A stretch of 64,000 nucleotides of DNA from Calothrix sp. NIES-2100 (GCF_002368195.1 NZ_AP018178.1:5856145-5920144); one strand, 5' to 3'; shown: positions 8,390 through 17,892, counted from the stretch's first letter. Notes: generated from the sequence alone by a model not told the origin. Program-made: numbers and translations.

Positions 8390-10276
8390 TTATAGCTGTG
8401 GCGCATACTGAGGTTTCTCAGGTACGTCGGTGTATTCAGCCACAATTTGACGGAATTCAGCGCCGTCAATGGTTTCTTTTTCAATGAGTAGATCGACTAA
8501 GCGATCGGTGACGCTACGATTGTCACGAATAATTTTCTTGGCTGTTTGATAACAGTCTTCGACGATCGCTCTGACTTGACCATCAATCCGAGATGCAATA
8601 GATTCAGAATACTCAGATCTGGTTGTCCAGTCACGGCCTAAGAACACTTCACCCTGTTGGCTTTCCAAGGACAAGGGGCCTAAATCTGACATCCCAAACC
8701 GGGTGACCATTTGTCTCGCCATTCCCGACAACTGTTGTAAGTCGCCACCAGCACCAGTGGTAACTTCAGCAGCGCCAAAAATTACTTCTTCGGCGGCGCG
8801 TCCACCTAAAGCACCAGTAATCCGCGCTTTTAGTTGAGAACGGGAAATTAAACCCTGTTCTTCGTTGGGAGTAAACCAAGTTAAACCCTGTGCTTGTCCA
8901 CGAGGAATGAGGGTGACTTTTTGTACTGGGTCATGGTCTTTTAACAGTGTTCCCACTAAGGCGTGTCCGATTTCGTGGTAAGCAATTAAGCGCTTGCTCT
9001 TGCTGTCAACTAAGGGAGTACCTTCCATCCCTGCAACTACCCGATCCACAGCATCATCAATTTCGCTGAGGGTAATTCCTTCTTTGCGTCTTCTGGCGGT
9101 GAGAATTGCAGCTTCGTTGAGCAAGTTAGCTAAATCTGCACCAGTAAATCCAGGAGTGCGGCGTGCGATCGCATCTAAGGATACACTGGGGTCTAATTTC
9201 TTATTCCGGGCGTGGACTTGTAAGATTTCCAAACGTCCTTTGATGTCTGGTGCATCCACGGTTACTTGGCGGTCAAAGCGTCCGGGACGTAACAATGCTG
9301 AGTCTAATACGTCGGGACGGTTGGTGGCAGCAATAATAATGATGCCTGTGTTACCTTCAAAACCATCCATTTCGGTCAGTAGTTGGTTGAGAGTTTGCTC
9401 TCTTTCGTCGTTACCACCACCGATACCAGCACCCCGCTGTCTACCTACAGCGTCAATTTCATCGATAAAGATGATACAAGGAGCGTTGTCTTTGGCTTTT
9501 TTGAACAAATCGCGGACACGGGACGCACCCACACCTACGAACATTTCCACGAATTCCGAACCGGAAATACTGAAGAAAGGTACACCAGCTTCCCCGGCGA
9601 TCGCTTTTGCTAGTAAAGTTTTACCAGTTCCGGGAGGCCCTACTAGCAGCACACCTTTAGGAATGCGCGCACCTACAGCAGTAAATCTTTCTGGCTGTTT
9701 GAGGAAGGTGACAACTTCTTGTAGTTCCTCTTTAGCTTCTTCAATACCTGCTACGTCGTCAAATTTCACCCCGGTTTTGGCTTCCATTTGAAAACGCGCT
9801 TTAGATTTGCCAAAGTTCATCGCTTGACCGGGGCCCCCTGGAAGGTTGCTAGAGCGACGGAACAAAAAGAACAATCCGGTAATCAATAAAATTGGGAAAA
9901 CTAAATTGCCCAACAAACCCCAGATAGCACCATCATTGCGCATCGGATGGGCATCAAAACTAATTCCTTTTTCCTTCAGCTTGCTGATTAACTCAGGCGC
10001 GTTCACAGGTAAATCTACCCGCCACCGTTGGACACGATTTTCGATGTCTTGATCCACGGCTTCGACAATTGCTGTTCTGCCGCCTTCGTAAAGATCTACA
10101 CTACTGACGCGATTAGCGTCCAAATATTCCAGAAAGCGACCATAAGTCATGCGGGTATTGGCAGCATTTTTCGTCATATCAGCCGGCGCACTAGCAAATG
10201 CCCCTTGCCAAAAGAAAAAGCCAATTACCAAAGCAGGCAATGTCCAAAGTAGTAGGACTTTCCAAGAAAATTTCAT
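8390..10276 (-). CDS. ftsH: ATP-dependent zinc metalloprotease FtsH (FtsH2-like)
   Basis: This 628-residue membrane-bound AAA+ protease has TM segments at about 7-25 and 119-138 flanking a lumenal/periplasmic domain, then an AAA module with Walker A GPPGTGKT, Walker B IIFIDEIDAVG and the second region of homology (ATNRPDVLDSALLRPGRFDRQ). The peptidase M41 domain has HEIGH zinc ligands. The N-terminus (MKFSWKVLLLW ... TRMTYGRFLEYLDANRVSSVDLY) closely resembles the cyanobacterial FtsH2 type (Synechocystis Slr0228). That type forms hetero-hexamers with FtsH3 and removes damaged D1 during photosystem II repair. It is monocistronic with a strong terminator. The FtsH2 assignment rests on remembered sequence similarity. 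Confidence 0.97.
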   Translation of the reverse strand: MKFSWKVLLLWTLPALVIGFFFWQGAFASAPADMTKNAANTRMTYGRFLEYLDANRVSSVDLYEGGRTAIVEAVDQDIENRVQRWRVDLPVNAPELISKLKEKGISFDAHPMRNDGAIWGLLGNLVFPILLITGLFFLFRRSSNLPGGPGQAMNFGKSKARFQMEAKTGVKFDDVAGIEEAKEELQEVVTFLKQPERFTAVGARIPKGVLLVGPPGTGKTLLAKAIAGEAGVPFFSISGSEFVEMFVGVGASRVRDLFKKAKDNAPCIIFIDEIDAVGRQRGAGIGGGNDEREQTLNQLLTEMDGFEGNTGIIIIAATNRPDVLDSALLRPGRFDRQVTVDAPDIKGRLEILQVHARNKKLDPSVSLDAIARRTPGFTGADLANLLNEAAILTARRRKEGITLSEIDDAVDRVVAGMEGTPLVDSKSKRLIAYHEIGHALVGTLLKDHDPVQKVTLIPRGQAQGLTWFTPNEEQGLISRSQLKARITGALGGRAAEEVIFGAAEVTTGAGGDLQQLSGMARQMVTRFGMSDLGPLSLESQQGEVFLGRDWTTRSEYSESIASRIDGQVRAIVEDCYQTAKKIIRDNRSVTDRLVDLLIEKETIDGAEFRQIVAEYTDVPEKPQYAPQL

Positions 10277-10983
10277 CTTTATCTGCCTCTAGATGCCAAT
10301 AAAACTCATCAGCTGTAGCAACCAAATGATGCAATCATCCTTTTCATTTCAGGATGAGAGTGGAGTAAAAACTATAAAATTTTTCAACCTAACTTACCCT
10401 GCAAGCAGCGCTACCGTTTGGTGACACTGCCCAAAGGGCTTTTAATCTGGGAATTCAAAACTTTTTGTCATCATCCATCCTTTATTGGTTGCTAATTCGC
10501 TGTGAAACGGATCTTGATCAATCCATTTTGCTTAATTCTGATGTTTTGCGTGCATCGCTATGGCAGCTCTAAGGTCATTACAGCAAATCCCTAACGACAA
10601 CACGAATCTTAATTAAAGTTAACTTAATTTTAATACAATATTACACCACAAAAGCAACCAGAATTGAGAAAAGTCAAGATGAGGAAGCATTCTCAAAGCC
10701 TGCTTCCTGAATCATTGGCGTTTCTCTACTCCTCTATCCTATTGTGGATGCCCGATTTTGGATGCTGAAATCCTCTCGCTGAGGTTGATGTATTTGAAGT
10801 GACAAACATCGCGCCTACAACCAAGCAAAAAAATCCCTAATCCATGACCCATGACCACTTGGACTCAATCTCGACTTCGCGGTAGTTTCGACTTCTCTGC
10901 GAGACGCTACGCGAACGCTCAACTACCGCGAAGCCAAAACTCGATTATCGCGAAGCCAAAGCGATGCCCAATGCCTCATGCCC
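10277..10983. other. Long intergenic region upstream of ftsH
   Basis: About 700 bases without a supportable gene. The first 400 should hold the ftsH promoter and leader, with an AT-rich block at about 10605-10650. Positions about 10870-10960 carry a repeat with inverted parts around TAGTTTCGACTTC and GAACGCTCAACTA plus two CGCGAAGCCAAA copies, of the dispersed repeat type. Confidence 0.5.
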
Positions 10984-11478
10984 TTATTTCACTTCTGTAA
11001 TTTGGAGAGTGTAAGGAAAATACTGGCCTTTAACATAGGAACCAACCCAAATCTGGTAAGTTCCTGGAAGCCATTCACCAACCATGCCAGGATTTTTACC
11101 ATCAAACTCGTCATTGCACCATGTACCACCAGGCCCCTTGATGATGATCGTAGTATCTTCAGGACTTTGTACTTGCAGCTTCAAGTAGTCAAATTTACTA
11201 GTTAATTCCAATTTATGGTCTGGTGTTTCATCCACAAATCCAGTACAGGGGCCAGTGGGAGTGTCTGGTCGCTTCGCCACTTGATTCCCAGAGACTGATC
11301 CGCCACTCATACCCCGAACAGTAAAGGGATCTGGAGAAAAATTCTTGCCAATATTGACATCTGCAAATATGGGTGGCGTTTGTTGAGTATCCGCTCTGGT
11401 GTTAGTTGTCGATGTGACGATGAGTGTAAATATCAACAACGATAATCTTATCCCTTTATTGAACGCTCTTTTCGGCAT
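10984..11478 (-). CDS. Conserved secreted protein of unknown function
   Basis: The 164-residue protein has an N-terminal signal peptide (basic MPKRAFNKGIR, then a hydrophobic LSLLIFTLIVTS core and a likely cleavage after TRA). The mature part contains GGSVSGNQVAK, a PCTGFVDETPDHKLEL stretch and a beta-rich C-terminus with GPGGTWCNDEFDGKNP and GTYQIWVGSY, ending in YTLQITEVK. It has two Cys that could form a disulfide. The pattern resembles small periplasmic or extracellular beta-sandwich proteins of cyanobacteria, in which a GPGG..CNDD-like motif precedes a W.PGTY.I.VG strand. I cannot assign a function. It stands alone on the minus strand. Confidence 0.7.
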   Translation of the reverse strand: MPKRAFNKGIRLSLLIFTLIVTSTTNTRADTQQTPPIFADVNIGKNFSPDPFTVRGMSGGSVSGNQVAKRPDTPTGPCTGFVDETPDHKLELTSKFDYLKLQVQSPEDTTIIIKGPGGTWCNDEFDGKNPGMVGEWLPGTYQIWVGSYVKGQYFPYTLQITEVK

Positions 11479-11559
11479 TTTAATTACATGGTTATCTAAG
11501 TGGAGATTAAGACATTAATTTTACACATCAAGTTCCCAAAAATAGAAGAATTAACTAGG

Positions 11560-11600
11560 TTGTCAGTTGTCAGTTGTCAGTTGTCAGTTGTCATTTGTCA
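11560..11600. repeat. Heptamer short tandem repeat (TTGTCAG)n
   Basis: Five to six head-to-tail copies of a 7-bp unit, the last two varied to TTGTCAT/TTGTCA. This belongs to the class of short tandemly repeated repetitive sequences described in heterocystous cyanobacteria. Confidence 0.85.
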
Positions 11601-11902
11601 ACAGGTAGACCTTTTGCAAAACTATTTTTCCAAAAGAGGGGAAAGGGAAAAGGTGCAAGGGAAAAGCTTTTTTCTTACCCATTTGCCCTTTACGCCTTAA
11701 CCTTTTTCCCACTTCCGCAAGAAGTCTAGTCAACAGTCAACAGTCAACGGTCAACACTCAACAGTTTCCCTCATCTCCAGTCGCCAATTTGCCACAATTG
11801 TTCTGCTTGCTCTTATTATCAACAGAGGCGCACCTAGGTACGCCTCTCAAAATCTAAAATATTTCCAAAGACTTTTAGTCTGTCCCAAAAGATTTGATAG
11901 GT

Positions 11903-11956
11903 TCGTAGTCAGTACTTTAGTGCTTTATAATTCAGGACTAAAATCCTGACTACGAA
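11903..11956. repeat. TAGTCAG palindromic element, copy 1
   Basis: It is bounded by TTCGTAGTCAG and its inverted copy CTGACTACGAA, with inner inverted bits (AGGACTAAAATCCT). It lies 40 bases beyond the gltX stop. A 45-bp relative at 17996-18040 lies 21 bases beyond another minus-strand stop. Confidence 0.75.
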
Positions 11957-11996
11957 TTGATTCTTGCCTCAAAATTAATGCGATAAACTATTGAAG

Positions 11997-13442
11997 CTAA
12001 CTACCAGCTGCTATAGCTTTACTTAAGCGTGATCGATCTAAACCAATTTGGTTGAGTAGTAACCAAGATTGAATCAGGTCAGGGCCATGAACATCTCCAG
12101 TTAAGCCAGATCGGAGCGATCGCATTACTAATCCTTTCTTGACATTTTGCGCTTTTACCACCTGCTTAATAATTTCCTGAGCGCTGGCTTCCTCTAATTG
12201 CGCTTGATTTTCTAAAGCTGTGAGAATATTTTGGAGCGCAGCCGCAGAACCTTCTTGCTGCAATTGTTTCACTGCTTCTTCGCTAAATTCTACTGTATCG
12301 TTAAAAAACAGTTGGCTCTGCTCTACCGCATCTTTGAGGCGAGTTAAGCTAGGGCCAATTAAAGCTACTAGTTTTTCTAACCAAGGGCGATCTCGTCCAC
12401 TATCAAATTTAAAGCCTGCTTCTTCCCAATAAGGGATGAGTAAATCTGTCAGCTTGTCTACTGGGGTACTGTGGATGTACTGACTGTTTAACCAATCTAA
12501 TTTTGCCCAATCAAACTTTGCACCTGCTTTATTAACACGCTCAAAGCTGAATTCTTTGGCTGCTGTTTCTAAGGTAAATATTTCCTGAGTGGAGTCTGGT
12601 GGAGACCAACCCAACAAAGTCATGTAATTAACTAAACCTTCAGAAGTAAAGCCTAATTTTTGAAAGTCGGAAATCGAAGTCACGCCATCTCTCTTAGATA
12701 GTTTGCGCCCTTCCATATTCAAAATTAGCGGTGAGTGGGCAAATTCTGGGATTTTTGCCCCCAAAGCTTCGTACAAGAGAATTTGCTTAGCTGTATTGGC
12801 TATGTGGTCTTCACCCCGGATGATATGGGTGATTTGCATATCTATGTCATCAACCACAACAACAAAGTTGTACAGTGGTTGACCAACACCTGCTTCGGAA
12901 GCGCGGGCGATCACCATATCACCACCTAAATCGCTACCTCGCCAAGACATTTTACCTCTGACTAAGTCATGCCATATAATCTCGCGCTCATCTTCGATTT
13001 TGAAGCGAATCACAAAGCTACGCCCCTCAGCTTTGAAAGCCGCTTCTTGTTCTGGGGTAAGATTGCGGTGACGGTTATCATAACGCGGTGCTTCCCCTTT
13101 AGCTTTTTGCGCTTCCCGTAAAGCTTCTAGTTCTTCAGAAGTGGTATAACAGCGATAAGCTAACCCTTGCTCCAACAGCTTTTCTACTGCTTGTTTATAG
13201 AGATCCAGGCGTTGAGATTGAAAAAATGGCCCCTCATCCCAGTTCAGACCTAACCAGCGCAGTCCTGACAGAATATTTTCGGTGTATTCGGGACGCGATC
13301 GCTCTAGGTCTGTGTCTTCAATGCGCAAAATAAATGTCCCACCGTGGTGACGGGCAAATAACCAGTTAAATACAGCCGTTCTAGCTGTACCAATATGTAA
13401 GTTTCCCGTGGGACTGGGAGCAATACGAACTCTAACTGTCAC
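11997..13442 (-). CDS. gltX: Glutamyl-tRNA synthetase
   Basis: This class I aminoacyl-tRNA synthetase charges tRNA-Glu, in cyanobacteria also feeding chlorophyll/heme synthesis and transamidation of Glu-tRNA-Gln. The N-terminus reads TVRVRIAPSPTGNLHIGTARTAVFNWL, with the HIGH-type motif HIGT, and the KMSKS-type loop is KLSKRDG. The C-terminal anticodon-binding region is alpha-helical, ending with GPDLIQSWLLLNQIGLDRSRLSKAI. I place the start at GTG 13442 (481 residues, MTVRVRIAP), which matches the family. An upstream in-frame TTG at 13463 would add seven unlikely basic residues. The upstream neighbour on the same strand is tRNA-Asp, about 135 bases away. Confidence 0.97.
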   Translation of the reverse strand: MTVRVRIAPSPTGNLHIGTARTAVFNWLFARHHGGTFILRIEDTDLERSRPEYTENILSGLRWLGLNWDEGPFFQSQRLDLYKQAVEKLLEQGLAYRCYTTSEELEALREAQKAKGEAPRYDNRHRNLTPEQEAAFKAEGRSFVIRFKIEDEREIIWHDLVRGKMSWRGSDLGGDMVIARASEAGVGQPLYNFVVVVDDIDMQITHIIRGEDHIANTAKQILLYEALGAKIPEFAHSPLILNMEGRKLSKRDGVTSISDFQKLGFTSEGLVNYMTLLGWSPPDSTQEIFTLETAAKEFSFERVNKAGAKFDWAKLDWLNSQYIHSTPVDKLTDLLIPYWEEAGFKFDSGRDRPWLEKLVALIGPSLTRLKDAVEQSQLFFNDTVEFSEEAVKQLQQEGSAAALQNILTALENQAQLEEASAQEIIKQVVKAQNVKKGLVMRSLRSGLTGDVHGPDLIQSWLLLNQIGLDRSRLSKAIAAGS

Positions 13443-13576
13443 AGTTCTTTCTCTCTTTCTCAAAGCATGATCACTATAACAAGTGCTGAGTTTTGGGCGA
13501 TCGCTAAATAGGGTAGACTTTGAAAATCAATTTACCTAACCCGGATCTACTCAGGACTCTTACTCATCTACTTTAA

Positions 13577-13650
13577 CGGGACTGACGGGGCTCGAACCCG
13601 CAACTTCCGCCGTGACAGGGCGGTGCTCTAACCAATTGAACTACAGTCCC
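13577..13650 (-). tRNA. trnD: tRNA-Asp (GUC)
   Basis: The minus strand folds as a 74-nt cloverleaf without encoded CCA. The acceptor stem GGGACTG/CAGTCCC is followed by discriminator G73. The D arm is GTTCAATTGGTTAGAGC and the anticodon stem-loop CCGCCCTGTCACGGCGG carries anticodon GTC. The T arm GCGGGTTCGAGCCCCGT has the GTTCGAGCC core. G73 and GUC are both Asp identity elements. Confidence 0.97.
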
Positions 13651-13735
13651 TTGATTGCCTTCACTTGGCAACTTTGTTATTATTTACCTTTTTTTTGGGG
13701 TTGTCAAGTATCTCAAAGAGAAAAATTTTTAGCAG

Positions 13736-13910
13736 GTATTGGGCATGGGGCATTGGGCATTGGGCATGGCGAAGAGATGGGGGACTCGGATCTCCCTCTG
13801 GGGATTGGGGGTGGATGGGGGGGGAGAGGGGAGATGGGGAAGAAAACTCCCTTGTCTCCCTTGTCCCCCTTGTCCCCCTTGTCCCCCCTGCTCCCCTGCC
13901 CCCCTGCCCC
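13736..13910. repeat. Heptamer repeat block (GGGCATT and CCCTTGT types)
   Basis: Left part: GGGCATT/GGGCATG units. Right part (about 13849-13905): five to six CCCTTGTCC-type units and C-rich runs. Several overlapping short ORFs run through it on both strands and are artefacts of the low-complexity sequence. Confidence 0.85.
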
Positions 13911-15455
13911 TCATCCCGAAACACTTGATACTACAGCCTGTAGCTGTGATGCTAGATGCTGCTGGATCTGGGATTGCATTTGCTTATACTGTTGCTTTAA
14001 TATGCTTTTGCCCAACTGGGCTTGAGAAGAATGTGGTAAGCTTTGACTCTGTTTTACCCAAGTGTTCAAGAGTTGCCGCTCAGTGGGATCAATGTAACTG
14101 CTGATTACGCTGATACAAGAATGAGGCGGTTCAAGACTAAATAAAATCAAAGGGTAACGTTCATTTTTTGCTAAGGAAGTTACCAAGCGATGATTTTCCG
14201 GGTTTTGCATATCTAAGTAGCAAGGTAGCCACTTAGGGGTAAGTATCCGATTATATAAGACAGTCAGCCACAGTAGCATGGGATGAGGGGAACTGATGAA
14301 CAAAAACTTGTTATAACGTAAAGAACGAGTATATTTTTTGATTTCTGGTGTGGACAACATCAGCCACAGTGATGCTACAGAGCCTTGTTCAGTATTTAGA
14401 AGTTGGGGAAAGACAATTTCTTGAATTGGTTTTTTCTCAGGCCAGGTAAGTTTCCAGCAGGCTTGTTCTACAGCTATAGGTAACTCAGAGTTATTGGGCG
14501 ATTCTGGTGGGCGATTACTGGGTACTTGCGCTCTGTGGATAGTTGACGGTAAGCCCAGATAATGCGATCGCTCGATATTCTCCAAGACTTGCAGCAGTTG
14601 CGCCATGTTTTGAGGGCGATCGCTGGCTTTTTTTGCCAAACAAGCCATTACTAAGTCATTTAATTCTCTTGGTAATTCCAAATCAGGCTTGACTTGGGCG
14701 ATCGCTCTTGGTGCTTGAAAGTGATGTGCTTTATACCAAGCACCAAAGTGATCTGTTTCTGGTTGCCAAGGTTTTTCACCTGTTAGCATTTCAAACATCA
14801 TCACCCCTAGGCTATAAATATCAGAGCGGCTATCTAATTTTTCTCCCTCTAGCTGTTCTGGTGAACAATAAGGCAATGTGCCGTGAACTCCCTTATTTGT
14901 ACTGTTAGTTACGGCATAATTTAAAAATTTAGCAATGCCAAAATCTAGGATTTTTACTAACTGACCCAATATCGGATCGGGAATAACTAATATATTAGCT
15001 GGCTTGATATCTTTATGAATTAGCGGATAAATATTGCCATCAATGTTTATACCTTGATGGGCACATTGTAAGCCCAAACAAATCTGACGTATCAAAGTCA
15101 TAAACATTGGCACATTCACAGGAATTAATTCTTTTAAGGATTTTCCTGATAAATATTCCATGACGTAAAAGGGGTGACCTTTTTCACTTACGCCATAATC
15201 ATATGCCCTAACTATATGTATACTTTTTTGACTCAAAGCTGCACTCATCAATGCTTCTCTGACAAAATCCTTTTGCATCTTCGCTTCGTCAAGAGTGTGC
15301 GCCAGGAATTTGATTGCAACTGGTGTTCCTCCTAGCAACATATCATGTGCTAGAAACACTTTGCCCATGCCTCCATTGCCAATTAACTTTATCACTTGAT
15401 AACGATTGGCCAGTAAACCTGTATTTTTTGGAGATGCAAAGGAGCTTTTATCCAC
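13911..15455 (-). CDS. Serine/threonine protein kinase (Pkn2/Hanks type)
   Basis: The 514-residue cytoplasmic kinase starts at GTG 15455. The kinase domain covers about 18-290: glycine loop LIGNGGMGKVF, Lys in VAIKFL, catalytic loop IHKDIKPANIL (His-Lys-Asp in place of His-Arg-Asp), DFG in ILDFGIAKFL, and activation segment GTLPYCSPEQLEG followed by DIYSLGVMMFEMLTG. Replacement of the HRD arginine suggests it may not depend on activation-loop phosphorylation. A C-terminal domain of about 190 residues (TWPEKKPIQEIVFPQLLNTEQGS ... LPCYLDMQNPENH) is shared with the kinase gene just upstream. No TM segment is seen. The two are tandem paralogues, spaced 85 bases, and possibly co-transcribed. The C-terminus ends within C-rich repeat territory at 13911. 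Confidence 0.93.
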   Translation of the reverse strand: MDKSSFASPKNTGLLANRYQVIKLIGNGGMGKVFLAHDMLLGGTPVAIKFLAHTLDEAKMQKDFVREALMSAALSQKSIHIVRAYDYGVSEKGHPFYVMEYLSGKSLKELIPVNVPMFMTLIRQICLGLQCAHQGINIDGNIYPLIHKDIKPANILVIPDPILGQLVKILDFGIAKFLNYAVTNSTNKGVHGTLPYCSPEQLEGEKLDSRSDIYSLGVMMFEMLTGEKPWQPETDHFGAWYKAHHFQAPRAIAQVKPDLELPRELNDLVMACLAKKASDRPQNMAQLLQVLENIERSHYLGLPSTIHRAQVPSNRPPESPNNSELPIAVEQACWKLTWPEKKPIQEIVFPQLLNTEQGSVASLWLMLSTPEIKKYTRSLRYNKFLFISSPHPMLLWLTVLYNRILTPKWLPCYLDMQNPENHRLVTSLAKNERYPLILFSLEPPHSCISVISSYIDPTERQLLNTWVKQSQSLPHSSQAQLGKSILKQQYKQMQSQIQQHLASQLQAVVSSVSG

Positions 15456-15540
15456 TTTTACAACCTCTAAATCCTCCCGAATTTTAACGGATTTTTAAAT
15501 TTCTAAATATCAAATTAAACGTAGCATTTCTCATTCAGCT

Positions 15541-17157
15541 TCATCTGAGCAATTTACTTAACAAGTAATCATATAGTTTTACCACACAAGGTTTTAAACC
15601 TATTTCTTTATTTTCTGGAATTGCTACTAATTTGCGGATGATGCCGGCTTTTAGTCTTTCATACTCGGCTTTCAAAATAATTTTTGCTTGTTTTGTAGAA
15701 ATAAACTCTTGAAAATCTTGATTCATTGCTAACCAATCTGTTAGCTGTTGACGCTGGACAGCATTAAGAGTTAATGTCATTACCTGTTGGCAATTATGTG
15801 GTTCTTCTAAAGAAAAAAATAGTAAATGATAGTAGCCTGCTTCTGCCAAACTCCGCACTATTTTTTGCCCTCGGATATCATTCATATCCAAAAAGCAAGA
15901 TAGCCACTTCGGTTGAGATATTTTGGCATTATAGAGTAATGTTACCCATAATATCATTGGATATATATTCATCTTAGCAATGAATTCAGTGCCATGTTTA
16001 CTGTCGGCAAATTTGGAAATTTCTTGTTGGGGTAACATTGCCCAGAAAGTTGGTATAGTCCCTTGCAATGTATGTAATAAATAAGGGAAACCAATCGGTG
16101 CAATTGGTCTATTCTTAGGCCAGGTTTTTTGGAAGCACTCTTTCTCTGATAATGAGGTTACAGGTACTATTTGTAATGTAGAAGCTGCTAACTGACCATT
16201 ATTTTTAATTTTATCCGCATTATCTATTTGCGATTTTACTTGTTCTAAAGTTGATATTACTTCTTTAATATTTTGCGGGCGATCGCCTACTTCTTTGGCT
16301 AAACAACTCATCACCAATTTTTGTAATTTTTGCGGTATTACTAATTGCGGATTTATTTCTGTAAACGCAGGTGGAGTTTGAAAGTGATGAGCTTGATACC
16401 AAGTACCAAAAGAGTTACTTGTTGTTTGAAATGGATGTTTCCCAGCCAGCATTTCAAACATAAGTATGCCTAAACTATAGATATCAGAACGCACATCCAA
16501 TAGTTTGCGACCTTCCATGTGTTCTGGAGAACAGTAAGGTAAACTACCTATAAAGGAATCAGTGAGAGTCATCCCACTGCGCTCTGTTAAAAATTTAGCA
16601 ATACCAAAATCAAGAATCTTAACTACATTCTCTTTTTTAAGATCTTCAATTAGGAAAATATTTTCCGGTTTGATATCTCTATGAACAACAGGATAGTTCT
16701 CACCTTTAAGGATGATACCTTGATGAGCGCACTGTAATCCCAAACAAATTTGATAACAAATGTCTAAAATTTTTGTTACAGTTAATGTTTGATTTTTGAG
16801 GATACGTTTGAGATTTTTACCTTGAAGATATTCCATTACATAATAGGGAATATTTTCCTCGGTGACACCATAACTAAATACTCGGACAATATTTTTACTT
16901 TTACGTCCCAATTGAGCGCCAATAAAAATTTCTCTAGCAAAGCGTTGGGATATTTGCTGACTTCCCAGACTAAGTGATAGTATTTTTACTGCAACTGCCA
17001 TCCCACCTTTGGCAACATCTTCTGCTAGGTAAACTCTACCCATTCCTCCTTTGCCAATTAAATCTCTAATTAAATAACGATTATTTAAAAATTTTCCAAT
17101 ATAAATATCTAATTCAGTCTTGGAGTTAGCTAGATTTGGAATTGGGTTCTGCACCAT
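15541..17157 (-). CDS. Serine/threonine protein kinase, tandem paralogue
   Basis: The 538-residue protein has the same architecture as the kinase gene downstream of it. The kinase domain is at about 27-300 with LIGKGGMGRVYLAEDV, VAVKIL, a canonical VHRDIKPENIFL, ILDFGIAKFL and GSLPYCSPEHMEG. The C-terminal domain begins near KTWPKNRPIAPIGFPYLLHTLQGT and includes PKWLSCFLDMNDIRGQKIV and FFSLEEPHNCQ. The latter is equivalent to FSLEPPHSC in the partner, so the duplication includes the C-terminal domain. This domain occurs, as far as I recall, in a family of cyanobacterial Ser/Thr kinases and lacks an assigned function. The start is ATG at 17157 in AT-rich promoter sequence. The substrate is unknown. 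Confidence 0.93.
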   Translation of the reverse strand: MVQNPIPNLANSKTELDIYIGKFLNNRYLIRDLIGKGGMGRVYLAEDVAKGGMAVAVKILSLSLGSQQISQRFAREIFIGAQLGRKSKNIVRVFSYGVTEENIPYYVMEYLQGKNLKRILKNQTLTVTKILDICYQICLGLQCAHQGIILKGENYPVVHRDIKPENIFLIEDLKKENVVKILDFGIAKFLTERSGMTLTDSFIGSLPYCSPEHMEGRKLLDVRSDIYSLGILMFEMLAGKHPFQTTSNSFGTWYQAHHFQTPPAFTEINPQLVIPQKLQKLVMSCLAKEVGDRPQNIKEVISTLEQVKSQIDNADKIKNNGQLAASTLQIVPVTSLSEKECFQKTWPKNRPIAPIGFPYLLHTLQGTIPTFWAMLPQQEISKFADSKHGTEFIAKMNIYPMILWVTLLYNAKISQPKWLSCFLDMNDIRGQKIVRSLAEAGYYHLLFFSLEEPHNCQQVMTLTLNAVQRQQLTDWLAMNQDFQEFISTKQAKIILKAEYERLKAGIIRKLVAIPENKEIGLKPCVVKLYDYLLSKLLR

Positions 17158-17670
17158 AAAATTATTTTTTAATAATAAAATTAGAAAATTATTAAAATAA
17201 CTTTCTTTAAAACTTTATTGTATCTATAAACAATATCAATAATGTTATAGAATTCATCTTTTGAAGTAAAAGTTACTACAATTATTGATGAATTTTTAAT
17301 AAAATTACGGAAACATAGACAGTAACAGTTCTTAAACATTGTGTAACATATTTACCATCTAAAACGTATGGGAGATTTCACTGAATCCGCACAACGGGCA
17401 GATATATTTGTCTAATATTATCAGTAAATATACGTAAATTAGCCAAATCCGTTCAAGAAACACGGGTGTAGGGGACTACTATCGCTTGCCGAGTAAGTCA
17501 AAAATCAAAAATCAAAAGTCAAAAGTTAAAAGATTTATATTCTCGGCTTTTGCGCCATTTGGAATGGTATGTTTATTGACGCGCCCGGTGTACTAGGGCG
17601 TGTTTTCAAAGCCGCCGTCTAATAGGGGCTTTTGGTTAAATCTGGGTATTTTTCTCTGTCACGCTTAATT
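17158..17670. other. AT-rich intergenic region
   Basis: The promoter region of the kinase pair occupies the left part. About 17497-17535 contains AAATCAAAA/GTCAAAAG direct repeats. Positions about 17575-17640 hold the CTAGGGCGTGTTTTCAAAG motif often found in insertion-sequence remnants, but no transposase remains. No gene is seen. Confidence 0.45.
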
Positions 17671-17892
17671 TTAAAAATCATCTATTGCTTGCAAGGTCTC
17701 AGTAATGATGATTCTAATTGCGTTTTCAGCGTATTTCTTGACCTGTTCTAAACTTTTAGACTGGGGTGTGAGAACTTTCTCATTAGCGCTGATGATTTTG
17801 ATGATCCATCCTCCGTTATCCCAGTAGATTGTCGCCTCTATAGCTGGTGATTCAAATCTGTAGGAATTGTCATCGTTTTTCATCCATTTCAT
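17671..17892 (-). CDS. Small hypothetical protein
   Basis: The 73-residue ORF begins MKWMKNDDNSYRFESPAIEATIYWDNGGWIIKI, giving a beta-strand-rich N-terminal half, and then an amphipathic helix (LEQVKKYAENAIRIIITETLQAI). It is flanked by non-coding sequence on both sides and has protein-like composition. I do not recognise a family. It might be a small DNA-binding-free regulatory or antitoxin-like protein, but nothing in the sequence shows that. Confidence 0.5.
   Translation of the reverse strand: MKWMKNDDNSYRFESPAIEATIYWDNGGWIIKIISANEKVLTPQSKSLEQVKKYAENAIRIIITETLQAIDDF

Larger units (their letters stand above)
11479..11996. other. Intergenic region with heptamer repeats and palindromes
   Basis: It contains about six copies of TTGTCAG (11560-11600), a run of GTCAACA-type heptamers (about 11728-11765), and a perfect-looking palindrome GAGGCGCACCTAGGTACGCCTC at about 11826-11847. 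A TAGTCAG/CTGACTA palindromic element lies at 11903-11956. No gene is supported. Confidence 0.6.

Noticed and set aside
8994..9791. 265-codon ORF antisense to ftsH
   Set aside because: It is the mirror of a strongly conserved coding region; composition follows the opposite-strand codons.
13612..14104. Several overlapping 60-137-codon ORFs around 13.7-13.9 kb
   Set aside because: They run through GGGCATT/CCCTTGT repeats and through the tRNA-Asp gene or the kinase 3' end.
17575..17640. Possible insertion sequence remnant (CTAGGGCGTGTTTTCAAAG)
   Set aside because: Only a short motif is present; no inverted repeats or transposase fragment can be shown.
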